Source of the DNA: Ruminococcus bromii
Lineage (GTDB): Bacteria; Bacillota; Clostridia; Oscillospirales; Acutalibacteraceae
Assembly: GCF_002834225.1 (NCBI RefSeq)
Contig: NZ_NNSR01000056.1
Location: forward strand, 19,910-83,909
Reading direction: 5' to 3'
Length of the DNA: 64,000 nt
Shown here: positions 41,769 through 51,600 of the stretch, one piece after another
Numbering within the stretch: the first letter of the stretch is position 1
Layout of the letters: the number at the start of each line of letters is the position of its first letter
Position numbers and translations under genes: made by a program
Notes under the pieces: model-generated
What the model saw: only the letters and a program-made list of their open reading frames with translations
What the model was told of the DNA's origin: nothing
Databases searched by the model: none

Positions 41769-43094
41769 ATGAAAAAACTATTTACTATTATTGTGTGCAA
41801 GGTTCTGAAATTTGTCGGAGGATTGCTCGGCAAGGGCAGCAGTCTGCCGGGACAGATTGCGCTTAAACTCTGCCCCGATATTCTCGGACGAATTGAACTG
41901 CCGAAATATATTGTTGCCGTAACAGGCAGTAACGGCAAGACATCTACCGTTGAGATGATTGCACATATTCTTTGTGAAAGCGGCAAAAAAGTTGCCTGGA
42001 ACAAAGAGGGTTCTAACCAGATTGAGGGCGTTACAACTCTTATTCTCGGCAGTTGTACTCTTTCGGGCAAGGTTAAGTCTGACATTCTTCTCATTGAAAG
42101 TGACGAACGCTTTGCAAAATATACCTTCAAATACATCACACCTACTCACTATGTTATCACAAACCTTTACCGTGACCAGCTCACACGAAACGGTCACCCC
42201 GAATGGGTTTACAATGCCGTAAAGGAGAGTATTCATCCCGAAACTCAGCTTATTCTTAATGCCGACGATCCGCTTGTTTCGTGCTTTGGCTACGGCAGGG
42301 ATAATGTTGTGTGGTTCGGCGCAGGCAATCTTCCTACCGATACAAAGGACTTTGTCGGCGTTTACAATGACGGTGCATACTGTCCTCACTGCAAATCTCC
42401 GATGACATATTCAAGCTATCACTACGACCACATAGGCAACTATGAATGCCCTAACTGCGGTCTTAAAAGACAGGATACAAGCTACACAGTTACATCTGCC
42501 GATCTTGAAAAAGGTGAAATTACAATCAACAATAAGTACAAGATTGAACTTACACTCAAATCGCTTTATAATGTTTACAATTTGCTTGCGGCATTTACCG
42601 TTGCTTCAATCACAGGTGTTGACGGCAACACAATTGCAAAGAGCCTGAGCAATTATGTTCTCAAAAACTTCCGTGTTGTAACATTCACGCTCGGAAACAG
42701 AAAGGGTACGCTTGTTACATCAAAACATGAAAACAGCATTTCGTACAATCAGTCACTCAAGCTTGCCGCATCCGACAAGGATAAGTGCGATGTTTTGATT
42801 ATTGTTGACGCAGTCAGCAGAAAGTATTTTACAAGCGATGTTTCATGGCTTTGGGACATCAACTTTGACCTTCTCAAAAGCGACAATGTAAAGAACATTG
42901 TGCTTGCAGGAACATATTGCAACGACCTTGCAACAAGATTTTCTTTCTCAAAAGTTGACAGGAACAAAATCAAGGTTATCAAAGACATTGAAGAAGCCGT
43001 TGATTATCTTGACAATGACCGCAAAGAAAAGATTTATGTAATTACCTGTTTCTCGGACAAGGGTAAATTTCTTGAAAAGGTAAAGGTGGACTGA
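41769..43094 (+). CDS. murT: Lipid II isoglutaminyl synthase subunit MurT
   Basis: A 441-residue Mur-ligase-like ATPase that, with GatD, amidates D-glutamate in lipid II. The P-loop VTGSNGKTSTVEM lies near residues 54-66. A four-cysteine zinc ribbon (CPHC near 206-209 and CPNC near 228-231) is inserted as in known MurT proteins. The C-terminal DUF1727 domain includes SDVSWLWDINF near 356. AAGGAAG precedes the ATG. It is followed after two bases by a gatD-like gene whose active site is altered. Confidence 0.92.
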   Translation: MKKLFTIIVCKVLKFVGGLLGKGSSLPGQIALKLCPDILGRIELPKYIVAVTGSNGKTSTVEMIAHILCESGKKVAWNKEGSNQIEGVTTLILGSCTLSGKVKSDILLIESDERFAKYTFKYITPTHYVITNLYRDQLTRNGHPEWVYNAVKESIHPETQLILNADDPLVSCFGYGRDNVVWFGAGNLPTDTKDFVGVYNDGAYCPHCKSPMTYSSYHYDHIGNYECPNCGLKRQDTSYTVTSADLEKGEITINNKYKIELTLKSLYNVYNLLAAFTVASITGVDGNTIAKSLSNYVLKNFRVVTFTLGNRKGTLVTSKHENSISYNQSLKLAASDKDKCDVLIIVDAVSRKYFTSDVSWLWDINFDLLKSDNVKNIVLAGTYCNDLATRFSFSKVDRNKIKVIKDIEEAVDYLDNDRKEKIYVITCFSDKGKFLEKVKVD

Positions 43095-43096
43095 TT

Positions 43097-43819
43097 ATGA
43101 AAATTCTTCATTTGTATCACGATATAATGAACCTGTACGGAGAATATGCCAATGTTTCCGCACTTGAAAGAATGCTTGAAAAGAGCGGTGTAAAATTTAC
43201 AACCGACAGGCTTACCCTGTTTGACAATGCCGACCTCGGCGATTACGATTTTATCTACATCGGTTCGGGTACAGAAAAAAATCAGAAGCTTGTTTTGCAG
43301 GATTTTAAAAAGTACAAGGATTTTCTTGTTGAATATATCAACAGCGGCAAGGTAATTCTTATGACGGGCAACTCGTTTGAAATGCTCGGAAAAACAATTA
43401 CAGACTCTGACGGCAAGGTTTATGACGGACTCGGAATTTATGATTTTACAGTTACCGAGCAGAACAAACGCAGAATTACAGGCGATATTGTTTATACATC
43501 TGACATTCTCACAAAACCGATTGTCGGCTTTGTAAACAAATGCAGTGAAATTAAAGGTATTGAAAATCATCTTTTCACTGTTAAACACGGACTCGGTGAC
43601 TACGAAAATGCAAAAGCAGAGGGCTTGAAGGTCAAGAACCTTTTCGCTACTCATGTTACAGGGCCTATTATGATTAAAAATCCGCATTTTCTTGAATACA
43701 TTGCTTTGCAAATTTCAAAAAATACGGATGGCTTCAAGCCGTGTACGAATTACCTTGACTACGAAAGAGCGGGCTACGAAATTACTCTCGGCGAACTCAC
43801 AAAAAGATTTGAGGAGTAA
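43097..43819 (+). CDS. GatD-like glutamine amidotransferase with substituted active site
   Basis: A 240-residue class I amidotransferase fold. The start 'ILHLYHDIMNLYGEYANVSAL' and the GLGIYDF block match GatD. The nucleophile elbow, ICGGFQLLG in GatD from memory, here reads TGNSFEMLG, so Gly91 replaces the catalytic Cys. The C-terminal SYFHGP motif reads THVTGP, so Thr188 replaces the catalytic His. It should therefore not hydrolyse glutamine by the normal mechanism. It lies two bases after murT and six bases before recD2. Reading errors are unlikely, because the frame is intact and both motifs changed. Confidence 0.85.
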   Translation: MKILHLYHDIMNLYGEYANVSALERMLEKSGVKFTTDRLTLFDNADLGDYDFIYIGSGTEKNQKLVLQDFKKYKDFLVEYINSGKVILMTGNSFEMLGKTITDSDGKVYDGLGIYDFTVTEQNKRRITGDIVYTSDILTKPIVGFVNKCSEIKGIENHLFTVKHGLGDYENAKAEGLKVKNLFATHVTGPIMIKNPHFLEYIALQISKNTDGFKPCTNYLDYERAGYEITLGELTKRFEE

Positions 43820-43825
43820 GTTTTA

Positions 43826-46039
43826 ATGAACAACGACAATCTTCTTCAGCTTGAGGGAGCAATTGAAAGCGTGGTTTTCCGAAATGATGAAAACGGCTAC
43901 ACGGTAATTGAGCTTGCTGACGGTGACGATTATCTGACCGCTGTCGGAATTATGCCGCAGGTGTCGTCGGGTGATGTTGTTAAGCTCACAGGCAAATATA
44001 CAAATCATCCCAGCTACGGCAGACAGTTTGCCGTGCAGATTTGCGAAATCAGCAGACCTACCGAGGCGGCTGATATTCTGCGTTATCTGTCATCGGGAGC
44101 AATCAAGGGAATCGGCACTCAAACCGCACAAAGGCTTGTAAAGGAATTTGGCGAGGCAACACTTGATGTGCTTGAAAATCAGCCCGAAAGAGTTGCATTG
44201 CTAAAGGGAATTTCTCCTCAAAAAGCCGAGGATTTTTCACAGCAGTTAAAACAGAACACGGGTGTAAGAACACTTATGCTTTTTCTCGGCGAGTACGGAA
44301 TTTCAAACACCGCATCGGTCAAAATTTTCAACGCTTACGGTCCGAGCTGTGTCGATTTAATCAAGAAAAATCCGTATATTCTCTGTCAGGGTGACCTTGG
44401 AGTTTCGTTTGAGAGTGCGGATTTTATTGCGAAAAAAGAAAATTTAGGACCTGATTCAAATGTCCGTTTGCGTGCGGGAATTGCGTATGTTTTACATCAC
44501 AACGAGCGAAACGGACACACCTGTCTGCCAAAGGAAAAGGTGCTGAAGATTTCAGCAGATTTTCTCGAAGTTGACGGCGTAAAAGTTTCGCAGTGTATGG
44601 AAGAAATGCTGTTTGACCGTTCACTTATCGAAGATGAAATTGACGGCAAAAAGTTCGTGTTTTCCCCAAATGTTCACCTGTGTGAAATGTACATAGCGTC
44701 AAGAATAAAAATGCTGCTTAAATTTCCTTCAGAGAAAATTAAAGACATTGACAAGGCGATTGAAAAGTGTGAAAAAGAGGACGGAATCGAATATGCCGAT
44801 TTGCAAAAGCAGGCAATCACAATGGCACTCACCGAGGGTATGCTCGTGCTGACCGGCGGCCCCGGTACAGGAAAAACGACAACCCTCAATGCTATAATAA
44901 AGATAATGAAGGCAAAGGGCAAAACCGTTTTGCTTTCTGCCCCCACGGGAAGAGCGGCTCAGCGTATGAGCGAACTCACGGGCGATGAGGCGAAAACCCT
45001 GCACAGACTGCTTGAGGTCAGCTGGGATAAACACGACAACCCCATTTTTAACAAAAACGAACGCAATCAGCTGAAATGTGACGCGTTGATTGTTGACGAG
45101 GTTTCAATGGTTGACACATTTATTATGGAAAGCGTTATGAGAGCGCTTGCAATCGGATGCAGACTTATTCTTGTCGGCGACTCCGACCAGCTTCCCTCTG
45201 TGGGGCCGGGCAATGTACTCAGCGACCTTATCGAAAGCGGACTTATCCCCGTTGTACGGTTGAATGAAATTTTCCGTCAGGCACAGCAGAGCCTTATCGT
45301 CACAAACGCACATAAGATTGTGAACGGTGAAATGCCTGTGCTTAACTCCGCCGATAAGGATTTTTTCTTTCTTCAAAGGAATAATAAATCAGAGGTTTCA
45401 ACGGTAATAACCGACCTCTGTGCCAACCGGCTGCCAAAAGCATACGGCTACTCTCCTTTTGAGAATATTCAGGTGCTTGCACCGTCCAAAAAAGGCGAAC
45501 TCGGAACTGCCGAGCTTAACCACAAATTGCAGGCGGCGCTCAATCCGAAGGATGATGAAAAACCTGAAATCACAATCGGCTCAAAAACCTTTCGCACAGG
45601 CGACAAGGTTATGCAGATAAAGAACAACTACGATATTCGCTGGTTTAGAGAAAACGGCGAAACCGGCGAGGGAATTTTCAACGGCGACATAGGAATCATC
45701 ACAAAAATTGACAAAAAGATAAAATTGCTTACCGTTAAATTTTTTGATAAGACTGCACGGTACACCTTTGAATCTGCAAGCGATCTCGACTTTGCCTATG
45801 CAATTACGGTACACAAAAGTCAGGGCAACGAGTTTGAAGCAGTTATAATTCCGATGTTTTCGGGACCTCCTCAGCTTTACTACAGGAATCTGCTCTACAC
45901 CGCTGTTACAAGGGCAAAGAAAACGCTTGTGCTTGTCGGAAATCCGTCAACCGTTGAATATATGGTAAACAATAACCGCCGTACAAAACGGTACAGCGGT
46001 CTTAAAGAATTTTTGCTGAGAGATGACACACTTTATTGA
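43826..46039 (+). CDS. recD2: RecD-like helicase RecD2
   Basis: A 737-residue SF1B DNA helicase of the RecD2 type, which acts without RecBC in Firmicutes. An N-terminal OB region and helix-hairpin-helix (GIGTQTAQRLVKEFG near 95-110) precede the motor. Walker A GGPGTGKTTT is near 343, Walker B DEVSMVD near 420, and GDSDQLPSVGPG near 450. A C-terminal UvrD-like 'TVHKSQGNEF' lies near 665. The start follows GAGGAG. Its end overlaps the start of comF by 17 bases. Confidence 0.95.
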   Translation: MNNDNLLQLEGAIESVVFRNDENGYTVIELADGDDYLTAVGIMPQVSSGDVVKLTGKYTNHPSYGRQFAVQICEISRPTEAADILRYLSSGAIKGIGTQTAQRLVKEFGEATLDVLENQPERVALLKGISPQKAEDFSQQLKQNTGVRTLMLFLGEYGISNTASVKIFNAYGPSCVDLIKKNPYILCQGDLGVSFESADFIAKKENLGPDSNVRLRAGIAYVLHHNERNGHTCLPKEKVLKISADFLEVDGVKVSQCMEEMLFDRSLIEDEIDGKKFVFSPNVHLCEMYIASRIKMLLKFPSEKIKDIDKAIEKCEKEDGIEYADLQKQAITMALTEGMLVLTGGPGTGKTTTLNAIIKIMKAKGKTVLLSAPTGRAAQRMSELTGDEAKTLHRLLEVSWDKHDNPIFNKNERNQLKCDALIVDEVSMVDTFIMESVMRALAIGCRLILVGDSDQLPSVGPGNVLSDLIESGLIPVVRLNEIFRQAQQSLIVTNAHKIVNGEMPVLNSADKDFFFLQRNNKSEVSTVITDLCANRLPKAYGYSPFENIQVLAPSKKGELGTAELNHKLQAALNPKDDEKPEITIGSKTFRTGDKVMQIKNNYDIRWFRENGETGEGIFNGDIGIITKIDKKIKLLTVKFFDKTARYTFESASDLDFAYAITVHKSQGNEFEAVIIPMFSGPPQLYYRNLLYTAVTRAKKTLVLVGNPSTVEYMVNNNRRTKRYSGLKEFLLRDDTLY

Positions 46040-46685
46040 TAAAATTTACAGCCGAATAAAGGGCTTTCTCTTTACGGTTCGTTGTCCGTACTGCGGAAAG
46101 GTTATTGAACCGAACAAAAAATGTTGCGACAAATGCAAAAAAGAATTTCCGAAATTTCCGCTTGTACGGTATGCAACGGGAGGTTACATCTGTACCTCTC
46201 CCTTTCCCTATGACGGAATTTTTCGCAGGGCGGTTCTCAACTTTAAATTTCACAACTGCGGTGCATATGCCGAATTACTTTCATACGAAATGGTTCGTGC
46301 AATAAAAGATGTTTACAGTAACAAAGAATTTGACATTGTAACCTGCGTACCGATGCACAAGGATACCCTAAAAGAGCGTGGCTTCAATCAGGCGGAGCTG
46401 CTTGCACAGGAATGTGCGGCACTTCTCGGTATGGAATACGGCAACTTGCTCGTAAAAACAAAGAAGAACAAAACTCAGCACAGCATAAAAGCGGCTGAAA
46501 GAGCAAAAAATGTTATAGGTGTCTACTCACCGATTGACAAAAATTTAATCAAGGGCAAGCGAATACTGATTATTGACGACATCATCACAACAGGCAGTAC
46601 GCTTGGCGAATGTGCAAGAATACTTAACAAGTGCAAATGCGGTGAGATTTGCTGCTGTACGCTTTGCACATCATTGCTTTTATAA
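46023..46685 (+). CDS. ComF family phosphoribosyltransferase-like protein
   Basis: A 220-residue protein. An N-terminal zinc ribbon with CPYCGK and CCDKCKKEF near residues 21-42 is followed by a phosphoribosyltransferase fold with the PRPP loop ILIIDDIITTGST near 183-195. ComF takes part in DNA uptake in competent bacteria, and its exact chemistry is unclear. Its start lies inside the recD2 end, so translation is coupled. Confidence 0.9.
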   Translation: MTHFIDKIYSRIKGFLFTVRCPYCGKVIEPNKKCCDKCKKEFPKFPLVRYATGGYICTSPFPYDGIFRRAVLNFKFHNCGAYAELLSYEMVRAIKDVYSNKEFDIVTCVPMHKDTLKERGFNQAELLAQECAALLGMEYGNLLVKTKKNKTQHSIKAAERAKNVIGVYSPIDKNLIKGKRILIIDDIITTGSTLGECARILNKCKCGEICCCTLCTSLLL

Positions 46686-46721
46686 ATTTAAACATTGCTA
46701 AACGGCATTGGAGTGATTAAA

Positions 46722-47738
46722 ATGAATATAGCTATAGACCTCGGTTCTGACAGAACAAGAGTTTTTATTGAAAACAAAGGAATAGTGCTTGACGAAGCAA
46801 GCGTTGTTGCGTTTGATGTTGACACCTACGACATTATCGGCGTCGGCAACGAGGCTTATAAAATGATTGGCAAAACACCGGCAGGCATAAGAGCAATGCA
46901 TCCGATTGACGACGGCGTTATTTCACGCTCCGAGCTTGTTGAAGATATGGTTTCAATTCTCATCAAGGAGGTTGTTCCTTCAAAGGTAACTATGCCGAAG
47001 GTTGTTGCGTCAATACCGAGTGAGGTTACAGAGGTTGAAAAAAGAGCGGTTGTAAACGCAGTAAGCTCAATCGGCGTCCGCAAGGTGTATCTTATTGAGG
47101 CACCAAAGGCGGCGGCAATTGGCTGTTCACTCGACATAACAAGTCCGCACGGTGTGTTGATTGCAGATATAGGCAGCGGTACGGCTGACATTGCGGTGCT
47201 TTCACTCGGCGGAATTTCGGTTTCAAAGTGCATTAAGTCGGCAGGCTGTGCAATGGATGAAGAAATTGTTAAATACATCAGAAAAGAACATAACCTGATT
47301 ATCGGTACAAATATGGCTGAGGAGTGCAAAATTTCAGTCGGCTGTGTAAAAATTCCGAAAGAACCTAAGCTTTTCAGAGTTAAAGGCAGAGATGCCGTAA
47401 GCGGTCTGCCCAGATTTATTGATGTGGGATATGCCGAAATCAAGCCGGTAATTGAGGACATTGCGCTAAACATTATAAGAGCAATCAAGGATGTGCTTGA
47501 ACAGACTCCGCCTGAGCTTGTCGGCGACATTTACTCCGACGGCATAATTCTTACGGGCGGTCTTGCCAAGCTGACGGGATTTGCAAGGCTTCTCAGCGAA
47601 TCCACAAGGCTGAAGGTAAGAGTTCACAAAGCCGCCGCAGACTGCGTTATCAACGGTTGCGGCAAGGCAATCGAGTACATTGACCATCCCGAAAAAATAC
47701 AGCCGGGTGCAGTCAATCCGCTTATAGAGGCATTTTAA
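46722..47738 (+). CDS. MreB/Mbl-like actin homologue
   Basis: A 338-residue actin-fold protein. Phosphate 1 'IAIDLGSDRTRVFIENKGIV' opens it, phosphate 2 is LIADIGSGTADIAVLSLGG near 143-161, and the adenosine motif ILTGGLAKLTGF lies near 275-286. It directs cell-wall elongation in rod-shaped relatives. The usual mreCD partners are absent here, so it is a stand-alone Mbl/MreB copy. The ATG at 46722 follows GGAGTGA. It is the last gene of the murT run. Confidence 0.9.
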   Translation: MNIAIDLGSDRTRVFIENKGIVLDEASVVAFDVDTYDIIGVGNEAYKMIGKTPAGIRAMHPIDDGVISRSELVEDMVSILIKEVVPSKVTMPKVVASIPSEVTEVEKRAVVNAVSSIGVRKVYLIEAPKAAAIGCSLDITSPHGVLIADIGSGTADIAVLSLGGISVSKCIKSAGCAMDEEIVKYIRKEHNLIIGTNMAEECKISVGCVKIPKEPKLFRVKGRDAVSGLPRFIDVGYAEIKPVIEDIALNIIRAIKDVLEQTPPELVGDIYSDGIILTGGLAKLTGFARLLSESTRLKVRVHKAAADCVINGCGKAIEYIDHPEKIQPGAVNPLIEAF

Positions 47739-47761
47739 AAAAATTTAATTTTAAACATTTT

Positions 47762-47792
47762 ATCCGCAGATTTTACCGTCTGCGGATTTTTT
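47762..47792 (+). terminator. Terminator after mreB-like gene
   Basis: ATCCGCAGA pairs with TCTGCGGAT, followed by TTTTTT. Confidence 0.85.
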
Positions 47793-47943
47793 GCAACATA
47801 ATATTGACAAATTCTAAAATATGATTTAACAATTGTCTTTATCCCATTTTAGTGCCGTATTTTTTCTTTCTTCTTTTTTACATAAAAATCTCCCCTCAGA
47901 GCATTCCTTGATAACTGTTTTTCAAGAATCTGCTTTAAGGGGA

Positions 47944-48522
47944 TTATATCAGTAAAGCGTTGTTTTCAGCTTTTGTTTTATCATTTATTATTCTTTCAAG
48001 GAAAATTTGTACCTTTTCTTCTGCCATTTTGCCGCTGTTTTTCAACTCATCATTGCCAAGATAAAACTTTTTTTCAGAAGATTTTTTCATTATGTTAAGA
48101 ATCCTCTCCTGTTCATTAGGCTTTGAATAAAAAACAGGGACAGCGCAATCACACGCTATTGAAAACTCCGGAAGATTGTGCGATAAAAGCGCGTCGTAAA
48201 ATTTTTCCTTAACAAGTTCAAACTTATTATCGGAATCAACAGGCAAAAGCCTTACAAGTATTTTCCATGTGTTCCATGCAAGATAGCTGTTCTTACTATC
48301 AAGACCTTTTGCAATGTATTCAAAAAACGGGTACAAAAGTTTTGGATTTTCCCCGCTTATACATTCAAGAAGCTGTTCCGCCCACAAAGAATTGGCATAA
48401 TCATCGTCAAGAAAAACTTCGATGAGAAGGGGAACAGTCATAACCTCTTTTTTGGCAAGTTCCATATAATATTCATTTTCTAAGGCTCGTTCAAATTCAC
48501 GAAAAATTTGTTCTATCTTCAT
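47944..48522 (-). CDS. Unknown helical-repeat (HEAT-like) protein
   Basis: A 192-residue all-helical, acidic protein. Paired helices such as 'VMTVPLLIEVFLDDDYANSL' followed by 'WAEQLLECISGENPKLLYPF' resemble HEAT or armadillo repeats used in protein binding. No catalytic motif is seen. The ATG at 48520-48522 has only a weak ribosome site (GGATTGA). It is monocistronic. Confidence 0.6.
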   Translation of the reverse strand: MKIEQIFREFERALENEYYMELAKKEVMTVPLLIEVFLDDDYANSLWAEQLLECISGENPKLLYPFFEYIAKGLDSKNSYLAWNTWKILVRLLPVDSDNKFELVKEKFYDALLSHNLPEFSIACDCAVPVFYSKPNEQERILNIMKKSSEKKFYLGNDELKNSGKMAEEKVQIFLERIINDKTKAENNALLI

Positions 48523-48633
48523 AAGCGTCAATCCAAAACTTTTTTGATTTTTCTGTGTTTTTTCGACAATATATCTCTAAAAAGTATGATACTGTATTTC
48601 CGACACTTTTTCAAGAAAAAACTGTTCTAAAAT

Positions 48634-48668
48634 AACATTCCCCCCGACTTTTCATCGAGGGGAATGTT
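48634..48668 (-). terminator. Terminator of the amylase gene
   Basis: On the minus strand AACATTCCCC and GGGGAATGTT form a 10-bp stem around about 15 bases that pair partly, followed by ATTTTAG. Confidence 0.7.
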
Positions 48669-48696
48669 TCAGTTCAATAAGCTTTATCCGAACAGA

Positions 48697-51600
48697 TTAT
48701 TCTGAATAACTTACCCAGACACCGCCGGACTTTGAACCCGGATTTGCACGGAAACAGTTCTTGCCGTCAGCAACTGTCAAGTCGTTTGTCTGTGTTTCCC
48801 AGGTTGATTCTGTGTCCTTAAAGAGGAAACAGTTTGCACCGGGGCTGAGCGGTGTGTCAAAATCGTAGTACCAGATATCTGTACCTGCAATCTTATTCAT
48901 ATGAACGGCTGTTTCATTAAGGCCGCTTTCTGCCCAACCGTAGATATAAACATCGCTGAAGTTTGCCTTCGAGTTATCAAAGTAAACTCTTGAAAGTGTG
49001 AATGCAGGCTTCTGCTCGGGAGCATACGGAGCTGTTGAAACAGCTTCGTCATTGCTGAGTGTGATGCAGTTGTTTGTTTTTGAAACTGTTGCATCCCAGC
49101 AATTGTAAACATTACCGTCGTCGCCGCCTACAGGCTTTTCGTCAACCTCTGAGAGATTACGATAAACACTGACATTTGTTACTGTTGCGGGAACTTCGGC
49201 TGTGTAAACATTCGGATAAGCGTCTGTATCCTGCTCAAGCTGATAGCTTACGCCTGTGTCAAGGTCATAAGCAAAGAGCGAAACACCGTCAGATGTCATC
49301 CAGCCAAGCTTAGTCTTGAAGTAAAGAGTGTATGTGTCAGCAGGCTTTGTTGTAGGTTCTGCCGTTGCAGGAGCTTCGGTCGGCTTTGCAGTTGTTGGCT
49401 CTGCGGTTGTTGGTTCAACCGTTGTATAAGCCTCACCTGTACGGCCGCTGCCTTCAGAATGCACAATATACTTCTGAATTGCAGTAGCATCAACAACCGA
49501 AACAACATTGTCGCCGTTTACATCAGCAATAATCTGCTGTTCTGTTGTGAGCGACTCATTATGAACAATAAACTTCTGTACAAGTGTAGAGTCAACTACA
49601 GAGATAATTCCGTCATTGTTTACATCACCGTAAACAGCACCGCCTGACGGCTGTGAGGGCTTTGTGTCCGGCTGTGTCGGATCGGTTGCAGGAACAGGAG
49701 CGGTTGTCTGAGCCTCTGTTGTCGGCTCTGTTGCCGTACCCTTTGTAACATCTGTAGCCTCAATCTCAACCTTTGTCGGGGTAAGTGTTGTATCCTCCCA
49801 AGTACCTGCCTTTGAAAGTGAGTATGCCTTTGAAGAACCGTTAAGGCTGATAGCAGCATCTGTTCTGCCGGGATACTGCTCGCCGCCTTTTTCGGAAATA
49901 ATTACTCTTGTGTTGGCTGAAGACGAAAGGTCAAAGTTTGATGCAGCCTGATTCTGATCATCTTCATCAGCTGAAATACATGATGACTTCGGAACTTCGT
50001 AGTAATAGTAGCCTGTAGCAGGATCAAGAGTCATTGCTTCGCCCGGCCAGTTTGCATTCTTGTAAACCATACCCTTGTCTGTGTTTTCATCATAGATGTA
50101 AACCTGATAAGGAGCTGACCAGTTCTTCTTTGTAGCAGGGTTGAAGAATACATAAACGCCCGATTCCTCAGCAGTACTCTTTGTGTACTTATAAACCGTT
50201 GAAGTAGTTTTTACACCGTCGGTTGCCGTAACTGTGAGGTTGATTGTTTCACCCGGCTTGTAGTCTGAACCGATGCGGATTGATGTTGTGTCAGTAAACT
50301 TAACAGGAGTTGAATCATCAAGGCAGTATGTGCCTGATGCTGCGTTTTCAAGACCGAGTGTAAGTGTCATTGTGTCGCCCTTGAATGTACCGCTTTCAAC
50401 AGAGTTTGTTACCTTTGGAGTTGTTGTACCGTTGTAAACAACAGCAACGCCTGTCTTGCCGATTGAGCCTGTGAGGACACCGTTTACAACCTTAAACTCT
50501 GCACCTGAAACTGTATCTGTGTACTTGCCGTCTGCAAGACCTGTGCCTGAAATGCTTACGCTTGCGTTTGTGCCTTTACAATTTGAAAGAACAATACCGC
50601 TTGTGCCTCTTGCAACATAAGCAATGTCGCCTGAAGAACCGAGCTTTTCCGACTGACCTACAAAAAGGTTGTGGAACTTGTTGATTTCAGAAACAGCTGT
50701 ACTCTTGTAGGTTGAATCTGTTGAAACATTGCCCATAAGAGCTGTTCCCGGACGAGCAAAGAAAAGTGCTGTTGAATCTTTTCTTGAAGCAACGATTGCC
50801 CATGCCTTTACAACATTTTCATCCGAAACACTTGAAGTATTTGAGTAGCCCCATGAACCTGAGTTGCCCTCATATGTGTCATGGCTTTCTGCCCAAATAA
50901 CCGCATTTGATGCTGCCACGCCCGACTGGTATGTTGCATTTGCGGCTGAACTTGCCTTACCCTTTGCAACATTGTAAAGCACAGCGTCACCTGTTCTGTT
51001 GTCGGTAACATTGATATACTTTGTGTATGAGTTGTAGCTTCTGCCTGCACCGCAGTTATTGAGGATTTCACCGTAGATATAGAGGTCGTTGCCTGTTTTC
51101 TGTGTGTAGTAAGAAGAAGCCGAGGTTGTTACATTCTTCCAGTAGTCTGACGCATATTCACCGTCATCCTCTGTTTCAATGTGTTTTGCTGCATCAAAAC
51201 GGAAGCCGTCAACACCGCAGTCGATACATTCCTTGAGAAGGTTGATAATATAGTTCTGGATAACAGTATCATTTGTTACAAGGTCAGGACACCTTGAAAC
51301 ATGACCTTGAACAACAGCCTGAACCGAACTGTCGCTTGCATCGCCTTTGTATGAATAACGGGTAAGAGTTTTTCTTTTCTTATAGAAATCAGGCTCATAC
51401 TGTTTAACCTGACTGCTGACAGCGTTTGGCTTGTCATCATCAGCGTTTGCAACATGGTTTGAAACGATATCGCAGATGATTTTGATGCCGTACTTGTCAG
51501 CCTCATCACAAAGCGATTTAAGATCGTCCTTTGTGCCGAGCCAAGACTTCTCTGCAATGTGGAAGCTGATTGGCTGATAGAGCTTCCACCACTGACCGAC

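Noticed and set aside
47944..48522. Possible DNA-alkylation-repair or phycobilisome-lyase HEAT protein
   Set aside because: Helical pairs are visible, but no active-site residues or family signature; kept as unknown helical-repeat protein only.
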